Below, piece after piece: positions 45,943 to 57,297 of a DNA stretch of 64,000 nt. The notes below the pieces were generated by a model, which was not told the DNA's origin, did not search any database, and saw only the letters and a program-made list of their open reading frames with translations. Positions within the stretch are counted from its first letter, which is position 1. The number at the start of each line of letters is the position of its first letter. Source of the DNA: Ctenosaura bakeri (Eukaryota > Chordata > Lepidosauria > Squamata > Iguanidae); NCBI GenBank assembly GCA_948474755.1, contig CAOLHI010002522.1, positions 62,001 through 126,000 on the forward strand, written 5' to 3'. The translations under genes and the position numbers were made by a program.

Positions 45943-46955
45943 AGTTATTGCTTGGCAACATGTATCCCAGTGTTCATCTGTACAATGTTGGACAGTATAG
46001 TCCATAGGCCTGTTTGAGCTGGGGAACTACAGGTCCTGGAACTAAATTTGGCATCCTTGTCCAGGTGGTCACAAACCCTTGCCCATTGCACCATCATTTG
46101 GCAGTTCTTCAGCTTTCACACTGTTTTTTCTCCCCATTCTAAAAGGCTGAAATGTCTCTCCTAAGGATTAGTTACTTGTAGTAAGAGCGTTAGTCTAAAA
46201 TATGCTGATATTTTTGGTCTCACCTTTTTTGCCTTTGGTCTCAGGAGTATAGCCTCAGAGAATTTGTCTGAAAGGTTCCAGATGCTTGACATATGATATG
46301 CTAGGAACTTTATCTAGCATTGCTTGGATTAAGGTTGATGGTTCTGATTACAATTTGAACGAAACAAAAGTTTGAATGGCAGCACTTCTAATCCTACACT
46401 CAGTTCTACTTCTGTGTTACATTTGACTCAGGTAAGGCCTTGCACAACCTATACCTGTGCCCAGAGACAGTGGTGGGCTTGTGAAGCCTAATCAACTGAG
46501 ACTGAATCTTGCAAAGACAGTATTCATGTGGATGTGTGGTTCCAGAGTGTTGGAACTGTGTAATTTACTTATTCTAACAGTTACTCCTACAGGAGCAGCA
46601 ACATAGTCGCAGAATGGATTTAACTCTGTTACTATAGGCCAAGTGGACTTAGTAGCAAAGAGTTCCTACTACCAGTACCATCTGCTATGGTGGCTACAAC
46701 CACTCCTTAACAGGTATAGTATTTTCCACAACAGTCCATTCTTTGATAACTTTAAAATTATTTTATTTTATTTATTTTATTTATTGTTTATTATGTGGGG
46801 TTGCCCTTGGACTTGGCTTGGAGTTTGCAACCAGAGCAGGATGTGGCAGTTAGGCTGCTTGGTGGGGTCTCCTGCCATCCACATATAATTCCAGTGCTAA
46901 AAGATGCGCAGTGGCTAACAGATACTGAACCATGTTCTAGATACTCTGCTGCTGT
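45943..46955. other. anonymous DNA, no gene seen
   Basis: No supported gene. A T/TTTA-rich stretch at 46757-46792 could be a LINE tail remnant. Confidence 0.4.
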
Positions 46956-47120
46956 TGTTCTACGCCTTCAAGACACATGGCAGCCTAATCAAAGAGTTTT
47001 CTAAGCAAGATTAGTTCAGAGGGGGTTTCCTATCACCTTCCTGTCAGGCTTAGAAAGTGTGCTTGCCCAAGGTCATCCAATGGGGCTGAATGAAGAGTTG
47101 AATCATGGTCTCCTGGAGTC
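46956..47120 (-). mobile_element. tRNA-derived SINE, second family, minus
   Basis: Same family as 26856-27040: 'tacgccttcaagacacatgg', 'gagttttctaagcaagatta', 'gttcagagggggtttcctat', 'tgcccaaggtcatccaatgg' and a B-box-like segment at the right. It directly abuts the next foldback element. Confidence 0.65.
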
Positions 47121-47123
47121 TTA

Positions 47124-47302
47124 GGCCATTTCCGCACTAGCCTGTTATAGCGCGATGATTCCACTTTCAGCATCCCTGGAATCCTGGGGTTTGCAGTTTC
47201 GGGAGGGGCCAATTGGCCCCTCCCGAAACTGCAAACCCCAGGATTCCAGGGGATGTTGAAAGTGGAATCATCGCACTATAACAGGCTAGTGCGGAAATAA
47301 CC
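47124..47302. mobile_element. near-perfect palindromic MITE with TTA duplication
   Basis: Arms of about 88 bp are reverse complements with roughly four substitutions and one gap, meeting at 'ggggccaattggcccc'. TTA at 47121-47123 and 47303-47305 flanks it. It is the GC-richest member of the GGCC-ended family and could extrude a long hairpin. Confidence 0.88.
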
Positions 47303-48002
47303 TTAGTGCAGCACCGAAACTTATCATCAGGCCCTTCACAGCATAGGACCATGCTATCTGAGATATGTTCTGTGCAAAATGAGATCTGAGAATGTTCTGT
47401 GCAAAATGAAGTAAAGCCATGTAATACGAAGACAAAGTTTACCAATAAGCCGTGAAAGTGTACAAAAAAGTTTATGATGTCAAACTATGCCTAAATATCA
47501 CCTTTTTTTTTTTAGTCAAGATCAATTCATAAAAAGTCACCCACTGAACCCAAAACTCCAAAATGTTTGCTAGGAAATCATATGAAATAGTTGATTAATC
47601 TGGTCCAAAATCTTACTGCAGTTTTCTTTGTAGTCCAATCAGATAACATACCAAGTTGTGTGATTTTGTTAATTAAATTGTATAGGTTTGTATAACAAAG
47701 AAACAGACAGACAGATGAATGTTATAAATTATTGTGTAGATGCAGGATGAGGCCAGGTTTCACACACCAAATATCACTGGTGATTCTGCCAATGGCTTAA
47801 GAAGTCACAAGAATGTCTCTATAGAACAACTGTGATGGATTCTATTACATTCTGCAAAAGCTTCCTATACACCAAGTATAGGTAAGGTGGCCATTTATAT
47901 ATCATCCGAAAAGTGGACAAGACATAAGTTTGTCTTGTGTTAATCTATATACATAGGTATAAATACAGATATAATAACCATAGCTGAAAGAAAAATGCAA
48001 TA
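47303..48002. other. anonymous DNA, no gene seen
   Basis: No gene or named repeat. TA at 48001-48002 is the left duplication of the next element. Confidence 0.4.
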
Positions 48003-48390
48003 CAGTAATCCCTCCACATTCGCTAGGGTTAGGAGCACAGGACCCCTGTGAAAGTGGAAAACCCATGAATAACTCTAGACCCTCCCAAACCATATTTAAC
48101 ACACACACAAAAAGTACGATCACCATATTCAACCCACCATGGATTCCTTTGAGGCATCAAGGTTCCTTCACGAGGCCGAAATGGCTGGCTGGTGGAGCTT
48201 ACTGCCACCTCCACTGCTGTCCCACACCATTTTTAATAGGGACTTATAAGCCTGGTTCTCAGTTTCTCAGTCTCAAGAGGCTTGCCATCCCTATTAAAAA
48301 CGGCATAGGGAGGCAGCAGAGGTCACGGCAAATAATCCATGAATAATCAAATCCACAAAAGTGAAACCCACGAATGTGGAGGGCTGACTG
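48003..48390. mobile_element. Tigger-like (Tc1/mariner) non-autonomous element
   Basis: 388 bp with inverted ends CAGTAATCCCTCCACATTCG and CGAATGTGGAGGGCTGACTG. TA at 48001-48002 and 48391-48392 is the Tc1/mariner target duplication. The 'ccctccacattcg' terminus resembles Tigger-type ends. There is no transposase frame. A second, more diverged copy is at 62038-62523 in opposite orientation. Confidence 0.8.
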
Positions 48391-49050
48391 TACATCTTAC
48401 CACAGTGGGGACCTGTGCACATGCTCAGCTCTCCACATTCATGGGTTGTCCAGTTGCAGCTCCAAGACCCTGGCTGCTCTTCCTTCTTGGCATTCTTTTT
48501 CTTTAAACCAGACTTGGACTGGTAGTCCCTTCAAACAGAGAACACTTGTGATTAGAAATCTATCCTCTAGCAACCTTTCATACAGACACTGAAAAGGAAG
48601 ACATGAGGCCACAAAAATACAAGTCATATAGTGAAAAGAAACCTGGAATAAGTGGTATAGGCAGTCCTGAGGCAAGATCTGGTAAAGACTGAAACCTGCT
48701 ACCCTGTCTTTTAAGTCCCCTTCAGAAATCTATTATGTTTGTGAGAATTCCATCGTTTCAGTGGGACTGTAATGTGGGAATTGTGCAACACAAGCTTCCA
48801 GAAGATTATATAATTCAGGCTGTAAATAATAACATCTCAAATAGGGGCATGACACCCTTTCTGAAGATTTTTTTCCATTAAAGCAATCCGTCAGAACTGC
48901 ACACTGGTTGTAAAGAGGCCAAAGATAGCTTTTGCCCTTCTCCAGCTTTGCATTCTCTGTTTAATTTGTAGAGCATTCTGAGTGAAGTCTTTTAGGTTTT
49001 CTGTGTTTGAGAGCACTTTGAAGGAAAACTTGTAGATCATCCATAGGGTT
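48391..49050. other. anonymous DNA, no gene seen
   Basis: No gene or named repeat recognised. Confidence 0.4.
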
Positions 49051-49222
49051 GCCAGAGTAGAAAATGGAAAGGGCTCCTGTTCCTTTCATGGTTGCATAGA
49101 TGATGGAATTTCAGCAGGTGTTGCTTGTTACACAACCAGGTAATAAGCAACACCAGCTGAAATTCCCTCATCTATGCAACAACGATGAAACGGGAGTTCG
49201 CCCCAGTTTTCACTCTGATAAC
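49051..49222. mobile_element. foldback MITE, third family
   Basis: 'atagatgatggaatttcagc' and 'aggtgttgcttgttac' face 'gtaataagcaacacc' and 'agctgaaattccctcatcta'. The outer arms 'agagtagaaaatggaaaggg' and 'ccccagttttcactctgat' also pair. The total is about 172 bp with an 8-10 bp loop around 'acaaccag'. No relation to the GGCC-ended family. Confidence 0.75.
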
Positions 49223-51844
49223 CTTAGTCACCTGGCATTTAACAGTAAATGTTTAATCCTGCCTAGGGAAACTTACACTACAAATAATATTTGAGCAGTA
49301 TGTCATATTAACAGGTAATACTGCAGTCCTAAGAAGAATGCATGCCATTGGAGTTATTACTTACATTTGCACTGTGACTGCCAAATCAGAAACTGTTCTG
49401 AAACCACAGAGAAGCTTGTTGTTTAGTTGGGCCCCCTGAATGTGAGGTAATGGCTCTCTAGGTTTGGAGAATAATTTTTATTCAATTTTCCTGTTCTACA
49501 GCAGTTGAATTTATTATAAACATTTATCTACCAGATATAAATATTTCTATAGCAAGCAAAATTCAAATGAGGTCATTTTGAAAGCTTTCTTGGTTATTCT
49601 CAGTATACAATGAACAATGCAAGCATTTTCTGTTAGCAATGATAGACTCAATCAAATACTGTTGTACCCCAGGTCACATTTATTTTCTGAGAGGGAATTC
49701 ACTTTCATCCACCAGTATCAATTTATTGAAATATTAACTCTATTATTGTGAGGACACTGTACCCTCCTGACTCATATTATGCAACCTACTTCCAGCTTAT
49801 TTCCTTTATAGGCTTGAGTCCACGATTTATATCTTGTAATTACATGTGTTGTTATTTCAAGAATAAGTGTAACTATTCATTTTGACAGTCTAATGAGATG
49901 TGGGACTACAGAGCCCCCCAAATTTATAATTTTATAGAATATTTCACCACACAGGATAGTAATGAATAGAAAAATAGGCCACCAAAAGCTGCCTTTTCTT
50001 TATCAAACTATTCCTGGTGACTGAACAGAAGTAGTGTGTTGACATTTCTTCAGCATACCTTACCGCTGTTATAAAGCACTTACTAAGAATGGCCAAGAAA
50101 ATCAAAAGAGAATGTAAAACTAACATTTAACTTGAAACAAAATATTTTATATTTCATTTTAAAACAATGTATACAGTCCCATGCACAGTTACATGGAAAT
50201 AAGTGCCATGGACCTCAATAGGAATTACTTCAGAGTAGATACACATGGATTACTTTGCTGCTAATATTGCACTGTGAATTTTGGTAGGTTCTTTACTAAC
50301 AAGGACATCTGACATTGTGGTATTGGGATGATGCATAGTTTATTATAGTCGAAGTCCATATGAAAACCGATCATTTATATATACTAGAAAATTGTACAAG
50401 TGGGGTATCAAAAATTGTTAATACAGTTCCAGGGGCTGTCCACCTGCATCAGTTTTTTGTCTCTTTGTTCTCCACACAACTGATAGAAAAATTGCCAACA
50501 CATCTGACCACAACTATAATGGGAATAGTACTGGGCAGATTTTTAACTGACAGGGTGTCTAGATCAAACACCAATTGGTTAACTCTCTTATATAGGCTAC
50601 ATTAAAAAAAACTATACACTTCACCAGTTCCATCCTATGGTTATCATGTACACAGATTCTTACTGAAAAGAAGACTCTCAGCATAATGAACGCTTAACAA
50701 GTGGGAAGGCAAAACAGGACAACAGGCTAAAGGTCAAATGGAATTGCCATATACAGCTGTGGAGGACTAGGACTCACCAGAACATCACCTTACCTGTTTC
50801 CATCTCCCTGACCTCAGTTAAAGCCTCTGTGGGGTGGGGGAGCCAACTGACTCTGAAGGGAGTATGTATAGAAGACAGGAGTTACAAAGTGCCAGAAGAG
50901 TTACAGAAATCTCCTTTGGACTTAAGTTGCCAAAGAATGAAGGGCTGTTCTCTATGACTCGTTTGGCAGCTTGTCTGAAGCCTTTCCTGGCTACCAGAGA
51001 TGGAAGGATATAGAGCTGTGGTCAGAGAGAAACCTACAGGGAATGGAAAATGATCCTTTCTACAAAAGAGAAGGCCAAGCAAAGTGAGATCTAGGGTGGC
51101 TGATGCAAAACTCCTTTTCTCAACTTCTCAGATATCTTCTCTTAGTTGGTTTATTTTTGTTTTGCTTGCTTCTTGGGATTCTCCAAGGCTCCTCATCCAG
51201 CAATTACTTACCAGTGTCCTACCAAGGTCATTATCCTGAGACCACTTACTTGTGTGTCACAGAAGCTCACCCCATAGGTATTTTCACCAGTCTAATTGTC
51301 TATGAGGGTCTCTGTACTCTTAAAGTACTCTTCTCTCTATGTGAGTGATATTGTTCTTGATTGAAAGGACATGTAAGCTGAGGGGGTTGATATATGCTTT
51401 ACGATGAAGGCTGTATCTTCTGTGACTGCAGGTTACTCAACTCTCTCAAATATTCCATAAGGGATTACTGGGGAAAGAGTAGGTTGTGCTCACAGAAGAA
51501 CAAAGTTCATGGAATGAAATCTGCTACTGAATGTCATTTTCTGGGGTTTCTGCCAGTATATTCTTGTCTTTCTTCAGATGCTGCCGCAGCATGCCCTACA
51601 TTCAGTTGATTCATGTGGGGGTGGGATTATCATACAACTCTCTTCTCTCTTGCCTGATGTATGTTTGTCTGCAATGTACTTGCAATGTGCAGACACATTG
51701 AAGATGTGTAAATAAGGATGAAAGGATAGAAAATGTAGATATTTGTAGAACGCGCTTGGAATATTGGAACATATGAAGGTCAAAGTGTGTGTTTGTGTGT
51801 TGGGCGCTCAGTGTTTTATCTCCTGCCTAAAGGCATACGCCCCA
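49223..51844. other. anonymous DNA, no gene seen
   Basis: About 2.6 kb with no supported gene. Phrases near 49321 and 50170-50240 ('cagtcccatgcacagttaca', 'ggaattacttcagagtagat') resemble a short palindromic repeat common in squamates, but are too decayed to delimit. Confidence 0.4.
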
Positions 51845-52134
51845 AGTGTTCTGATTTGGCGAGGCAGTCCCAATTAATCTTTGGTTGTCCCACTTTTTCA
51901 GTCACTTTGAAAATGTCCCCAGTTCCTCTTTCCTCTTCCCACATATCACCATTGTCCTCAGCTTACTTCAGTTGCTTCCAACTGTGTTCAAAATGCAAAA
52001 GTAGTTTGTACTCAACTAGCTCCATGGGGGGGTGGAAGGAGAGAAGATGGAATCTTGCTCTGGAAAAGGCAAACCACTGTAGCCTCTCCTAGATTGTGTG
52101 TTCTTCCTTATTAATAACTTTTGTCATCTTGACC
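51845..52134 (+). repeat. dispersed repeat C, copy 2
   Basis: Same order of landmarks as 45655-45942, with about 290 bp of alignable sequence in the same orientation, ending 'ttttgtcatcttgacc' against 'ttttgtgatcttgac'. Confidence 0.65.
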
Positions 52135-53067
52135 TCACTTTGGTGTAGCGTGGCTATCTGAATCTTGGAGGGTAGGGTATATGTGAGGATAATCTGCTGA
52201 TCTCGCATCTCAATTAAAATATGTATTTCTAGGCTGGTGTGCAAGACCAAGCAACTTGTACACTGGGTAACAACACAGACACTTGCTAGGCCTACATCAG
52301 GCCCTCATATCATACCAGCACTGTCCTACTTTACTTTATTTTGGCTGTTCCATTGTGATATTTGAGCCCCAGCTGGTGCCTCTTGGCTTAGATCCATGTT
52401 TGTCTGAACCAGTGTCAGGCTTGTAGCAAAGGAAGAAATGCACCTGAGCAGAGAAAGGCTGTAGAGATCTCTACCACTCCTTTCCTCAAGGCTTGATAAT
52501 GTTAACTGTCCACCCTGCCTTCATTTTCTACTTGTGGGTATGAATGAAAAGGCTGGTGGTACACTAGTGTGGCTGTCTCTTAGACTTGACCTTCAGTCAT
52601 TCCAGCTGGCACACAAGCAAAGGCTATGTACCTTCTTCCTCAGAACTGAAAGGGACTGTCTCCGGCCTCTGAGAGAATTCCTTTTGGCTTGGCAATATTA
52701 CTGAGCCTAATCCACATAGCACAAAATAACCTTCTAACAGCAGAACTCTCACAGTTGCACAAAGGGGGTCCTGGTTTTGTTTTGTTTTTTTAACTTGTTT
52801 TGGAACTCCCTTAAGGCATCCAGTCTACAGTATGTCAGACATGTCTCTGTGGCAACTTGTTACAAGTTTATTGCCAGGCCTGAACAAAAGGTGGTTTTAA
52901 AACAAAAGTCTAGAATACCTGTACTCCTCAGCTGATGTTCTTTTGAAGTATTGCATGAGAATAAAAGGTAAACAATATGACTAGGTCCTTGCTGTCAGAG
53001 AAAAAACAATCAGAGACAGCTTTGAAACTGACAATATAACAAGTAAGTTAAAGAGAATCTCTTATTC
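52135..53067. other. anonymous DNA, no gene seen
   Basis: No gene or named repeat recognised. Confidence 0.4.
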
Positions 53068-53195
53068 AGGGATGGGAATCCTGTGGTAGTCTACATTTTG
53101 TTGGATTGTAGTTCCCAGCATTCCTCACCATTGGCTATTCTGGTTAGGGATGATGCAAGTTGCAGTCTGACAACATTTGATTCCTAGTTAAAAAG
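53068..53195. mobile_element. foldback MITE, second family (hAT-like)
   Basis: 'gtctacattttgttggattg' faces 'cagtctgacaacatttgatt', and 'tagttcccagcattcctcac' faces 'ggttagggatgatgcaagtt'. It is of the same type as 16265-16402. Ends are not exact. Confidence 0.6.
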
Positions 53196-53339
53196 TGCAG
53201 TGGCTTTAAGCCAGAAATTTGAAAAGTTACTTACTGCACTCAAGGTCCCAGAATCCCTCACTTAGTGTGTTGGCTGGGGGGATCCGGGTGCTGTAGTCCC
53301 AAAGGATAATGTTTTCAAACTATGAGTTCCACAATTACC

Positions 53340-53505
53340 AAACCAAGTTCTATATTCAGGAGTAACTATGTTGGCCATGCAGCAAAATACAACAAAAACT
53401 AAAGCTAACAGTGATACCTATATTGGGCCAACTAAAATGCACAAAATAATCATGCAAGCTTTTGAAGTTCTATTGGCTTCTTCATCAGGCAAAGATGTTA
53501 AAAAT
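53340..53505 (-). repeat. interspersed repeat fragment, opposite to 7715
   Basis: 'ggagtaactatgttggccat', 'gcagcaaaatacaacaaaaa', 'cctatattgggccaactaaa' and 'cttcttcatcaggcaaagat' read, on the minus strand, as a repeat phrase common in reptiles. The superfamily is unknown to me. Confidence 0.45.
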
Positions 53506-53554
53506 CATACAGGAGAAGAAAAGTGATGACGTTAGAGCTATAGACCTACATTTT

Positions 53555-53749
53555 GGCCATTTCCGCGCTATACTGCTATAGTGCTATCATTCCACTTTCA
53601 ACATCCGGTGGAATTCTGGGGTTTGTAGCTTACTGAGAACTCTCTAGCTGAGAACTCTAAATGTCCCTCCCTGAACTGCAAACCCCAGAATTGCATAGGA
53701 TCTTGAAAGTGGAATAATAGCACTATAACAGTGTAGTGTGGAAATGGCC
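53555..53749. mobile_element. foldback MITE with TTT duplication
   Basis: Starts GGCCATTTCCGCGCTATACT and ends AGTGTAGTGTGGAAATGGCC. TTT at 53552-53554 and 53750-53752 flanks it. The arms around 'ctttcaacatccggtggaat' and 'attgcataggatcttgaaag' pair. Confidence 0.85.
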
Positions 53750-53804
53750 TTTGTCTCAGATTTTACATCTGTTGTTAGTTCCTTTTGTTAGTTAGCAGGA
53801 ATGA

Positions 53805-53930
53805 GACACTAGAACTCTCTGGTTGAGAATTCTAAACACCCCTATGTAAACTACAAGTTCCAAGATCCCATAGGATGAAACCATGGTGGTTAAAGAACAA
53901 CCATAGTGTTATGTAGCGTGAAATAGCCCC
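53805..53930. mobile_element. partial foldback MITE
   Basis: Right half only of the variant group: 'gagaattctaaacacccc', 'aactacaagttccaagatcc', 'cataggatgaaaccatggtg', 'gttatgtagcgtgaaat'. Confidence 0.55.
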
Positions 53931-54129
53931 AGGTTATTGGATGGACCACCTGTACCCATATAAAGCTTTTGAGATTTGAGATCAGCTTTGAATTCCTTGC
54001 TCTCTGAACTTGTTCACATCTTGAACTATCAGATAAATGGTCATCATGGTTGAGGTCTTTTACTAGTGGTACTGCATCTCTGGAACGGTCTGCGCCTTTC
54101 ATTAGTGACTTTTAACCAGAACTTTAACA

Positions 54130-54340
54130 TTCCCAAAGCTTTTTATTAGATCTTGTTGGTTTTGTGCTGGTTTGACATTTTAGCTATTTCTGCTCTTAAT
54201 TGTTTTGTACCTGTTTTGCTATTTAAATTGTTTCTTAAATGGATGGTTGAGTGGGAGTTTAGTTAATAGTTATAAACCATCTAGAGAGGGTGCACTCTAA
54301 AAGGTGAGTATCTGTTTAATAAATATGCACATAAGTATAC
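54130..54340 (+). mobile_element. LINE 3' tail (CR1/L2-like)
   Basis: 'attgttttgtacctgttttg' leads to 'ataaaccatctagagagggt' and 'aataaatatgcacataag', the usual end of CR1/L2-type squamate LINEs. Upstream sequence is too decayed to translate. Confidence 0.5.
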
Positions 54341-55024
54341 ATCAGAACAGCAAATATATTTTACTGAATGTGACTGAAGGAGAAAACCCAATGTGAGGAT
54401 GTTGTGGGGTTTTTTGGCAGAAGCCCCATTTCTCTAATAATCCTAGATCAGCACAATGAGATTTATAGCTTAGCTCTTCTTTGGTGTTTTGTTTTGCTAC
54501 CACCAAAACCCTAATGAAGCCAGAATTATCTCCAAAAGATTAACCTGGAGTAAACCTCTGGGCTATTATTCATATACAGTTGCATTGTGGATCTGAATGC
54601 ACCTCAGTAGGTTTATTGGTGTGATGAAGAAAAGCAGGATTTGGTTTCCAGTGTGTAATTTCCCTTGACATGTTATTCAACTGATGTCACAGGAAATAGG
54701 AATCAAAGAGTAAATTTAAAGTCAGCCTACTTCCCTATATTGCCAGTTTGCCCTCACAGTGCAAAACAGCAACAACTGGTAATCATTCTGAATGAGAGGT
54801 TAGCCTCTTGCAGTTGCTGCTTAGTTCTGCATCCTTAAGCTCACAATACATGGTGGCTGAGTAGTATTTTATTTAAAAATTTAAATGTATAGTTTCTGGG
54901 TGGAATTACAGATGGCAGTGTCTGAAAACTTACTAAGGTCATATTGTTAAAAATTATGGTTAAGAGGGAGATATTTGAAAAGAAGAGGTGTGCTTTGAAC
55001 TATCACGAACACAACAAAAAGTCT
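54341..55024. other. anonymous DNA, no gene seen
   Basis: No gene or named repeat recognised. Confidence 0.4.
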
Positions 55025-55185
55025 ACCTTTACATCTGAACAAACAGTTCTTAGTTCCAGACATAGCTTGTTCATTTGTCCTTTTAGCAGTCCATAGTACC
55101 TGTAGAATTCTGTTCCAGCACCACACTTCAAAAGAGTTCATTTTATTCCTGACAGATTTCTTCACTGTCCAGCTGTTACCCTGTA
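55025..55185 (-). mobile_element. RTE/BovB-like LINE ORF2 fragment
   Basis: The minus strand encodes 'SWTVKKSVRNKMNSFEVWCW' followed by 'NRILQVLWTAKRTNEQ', a hallmark segment after the reverse transcriptase of RTE-clade elements. It is truncated by the solo LTR at 55186. The 115-codon frame 54947-55294 runs across both and is not a host gene. Confidence 0.8.
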
Positions 55186-56008
55186 TGTTGGGGGTCCCAA
55201 GAGGGGCACCCAAATAATCAAATAAAAACACAAGTTGGAGGAATTTAGCTTGAGCACTCTCTAGGCTAAACGAGAGGCAGGGTAACTTCAGCAAGGATCT
55301 TTTAACCCAATGTCTACGGCTTCAGGTCAGAGAGCAGGCAAGCCAATTTAAAAGTAACAAAAATAACAGTTTTATTGAAAGATAACCAGCAAATAGAAAC
55401 AACACACACACACCAGCTAACTTGGAAGCAGAAATAGAGAGCTTGAGGATAGGCGATACGACACCTGGTCTCGTAGTCCTGGAGATAAAGATGGGGTTTC
55501 GGGGCAGTAAGCTCAGCGTGGCTGGCTGAGGGGAGCTCCTTAGACAAACCGGCAGCAAGGTGGGATGGAAGTCCAAAGTAGTCCGAAGACCGCTTGGAAA
55601 TGAGGGGTTTTTATAGGGGAGTTTGTGCCTACTGGCTATGACATGCCAGGTGAGAACAAAGGAAATTTAGGGCTGGACAAAGGAGTTGGAAAAGGTCAAG
55701 TTTGCACGATGAGCTTAACGCTTGACGACAGTAATTTAGTCAGTATGTAAATGTCCTGTCTAAAAGGACTGGTTCGGCTGAGAGCCATGCAGCTATTGTA
55801 TGGTTTGCAGTTGGAAGTTCCCTGAAGCTACAAGAGAGGCTTGAGTTTCTAGCCTCAATAGGGTCTGGAATGTAAAACCATTAGCGGCTGCACCCTGCCC
55901 ATGCTTGACTGGAGAACCTCGCAAACATGTGGAGTGGGGTGACTGGAAAAGGTCAAGCTAAGGCCGAATTGTTTGATATCAAAGTGATATCTGGGGTCCT
56001 CACCAACA
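55186..56008 (-). mobile_element. solo LTR, family A, minus orientation
   Basis: 823 bp from TGTTGGGGGTCCC to CTCACCAACA. On the minus strand a TATAAAA lies at about 55610-55617 and AATAAA at about 55370-55375, giving promoter then polyadenylation signal. 'ggatcttttaacccaatgtc' is shared with 10543-11404. A CA tract lies at 55401-55413. No target duplication is evident. Frames at 55314-55576 lie in the LTR. Confidence 0.7.
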
Positions 56009-57149
56009 GTGCCATAGCTGGAGTAACACAGCTTACACAGCCACACAACTATACAATCAGACACACAAATCAGAAAGCAAGCATCTTTTGAGTATTTTCC
56101 TAATGCAGGAACCAGAGCTTGGAAAAACTGCTTTTGGGTTATAGTTCCCTAAAGTATGACCAGTGGCCATTGCAAAGTAAAAAGTTAGTTTTCAAAGCTC
56201 TGCCTCTTTGTCTGTGTAGCCTGAGAAGCTATAATATGATTTTGACATTGCCTAGGGCTTACTGCAAGGGTGGGCATCTGTGGTGGTTAGGGAGGCCAGT
56301 GTTCTGTTGGTGAGACCATCTGGGGACTACATGGACTGCAAGATGCAAACAGAAAACAAAGCAGAGCTGGAAGTGCCTAGAAATCCATGTCTGGTTTTGA
56401 AATAAACTGATATTTTGATGTTGAATAGGGCAGGGCAGGAGGAGAAAGATGCAACTTATTTAAAAGATGAAATTGTGTTCCTGGAGACTTTGAGAAGAGG
56501 CAATTCAAACCTTTGGGGGCCATACAAAAGGGGGGTCTAACGATTTTTGAGGAGTCAAGAGACACAAAAAAATCACTGGGGACCACACTTTGCTCATCCT
56601 TGTTTTCAAATGTGATACTGGGATATGATGGAACTATGAGGACTGGAATTGATAGGCATTAGCCTATTCCAACCTGCCATTCTGAATGCGGTTGATCGGA
56701 ATTGTAGTCTAACTCGGCTGGAGCGACCAAGGTTGAAAAGTTTGCTCCAGGTCTATGCAGAACATGAGATGTTCCAGCACTTAGCCCTGGCTCTAAGGAG
56801 AGATTCTGGAGCTAGGCACTGCTGTGAGCCAAACTAACAGCCCAGCAGGCAAGGAGGCTTCTTTGCGAATAAGTGGGTATGAGACTTAAATCTGTCTCAT
56901 GGACTGTGCTCTCATATACAAGCCTGCCCAGAATTTGAGAATTTGAGGAAAGCTTTCTTCTCAGTCCTGCCATCTTCTGAGGCAGGTCTGGTAAGGATAT
57001 GAGAGGATTTGTGGCTGTTCTAGGTTTTCGGACTCATCCCCTCTGTGCTGCTTTTCTGCGGCAGGCAAAAGTCTTTTGATTTGGTTGGAGCTTTAGGAGG
57101 TGGTTTTACAGGCTGTGGCAGACACCTTTACCTAGTGGATTATGTGTTT
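56009..57149. other. anonymous DNA, no gene seen
   Basis: No supported gene. A trace of the second foldback family may lie at 56650-56760. Confidence 0.4.
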
Positions 57150-57297
57150 TCTTCTATTTGTACATTTTAAAATAGCATGTTTTTTAAAATGATTTTATTC
57201 ATTTAATGTTTTAATTGTATTTTTCTGTGTAACCGCAGGCTGCCTTGAGTGTCAACCCTGTAAGAAAGGTGGCGTATAAACCAAATAAATAGTAAGA
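57150..57297 (+). mobile_element. CR1/L2-like LINE 3' tail
   Basis: 'gtaaccgcaggctgccttga' then 'aaggtggcgtataaaccaaa' and 'taaatag' is the standard 3' end of squamate CR1/L2-type LINEs, corresponding to 'gccgccttgagt...ggcgggatataaat'. Confidence 0.65.
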
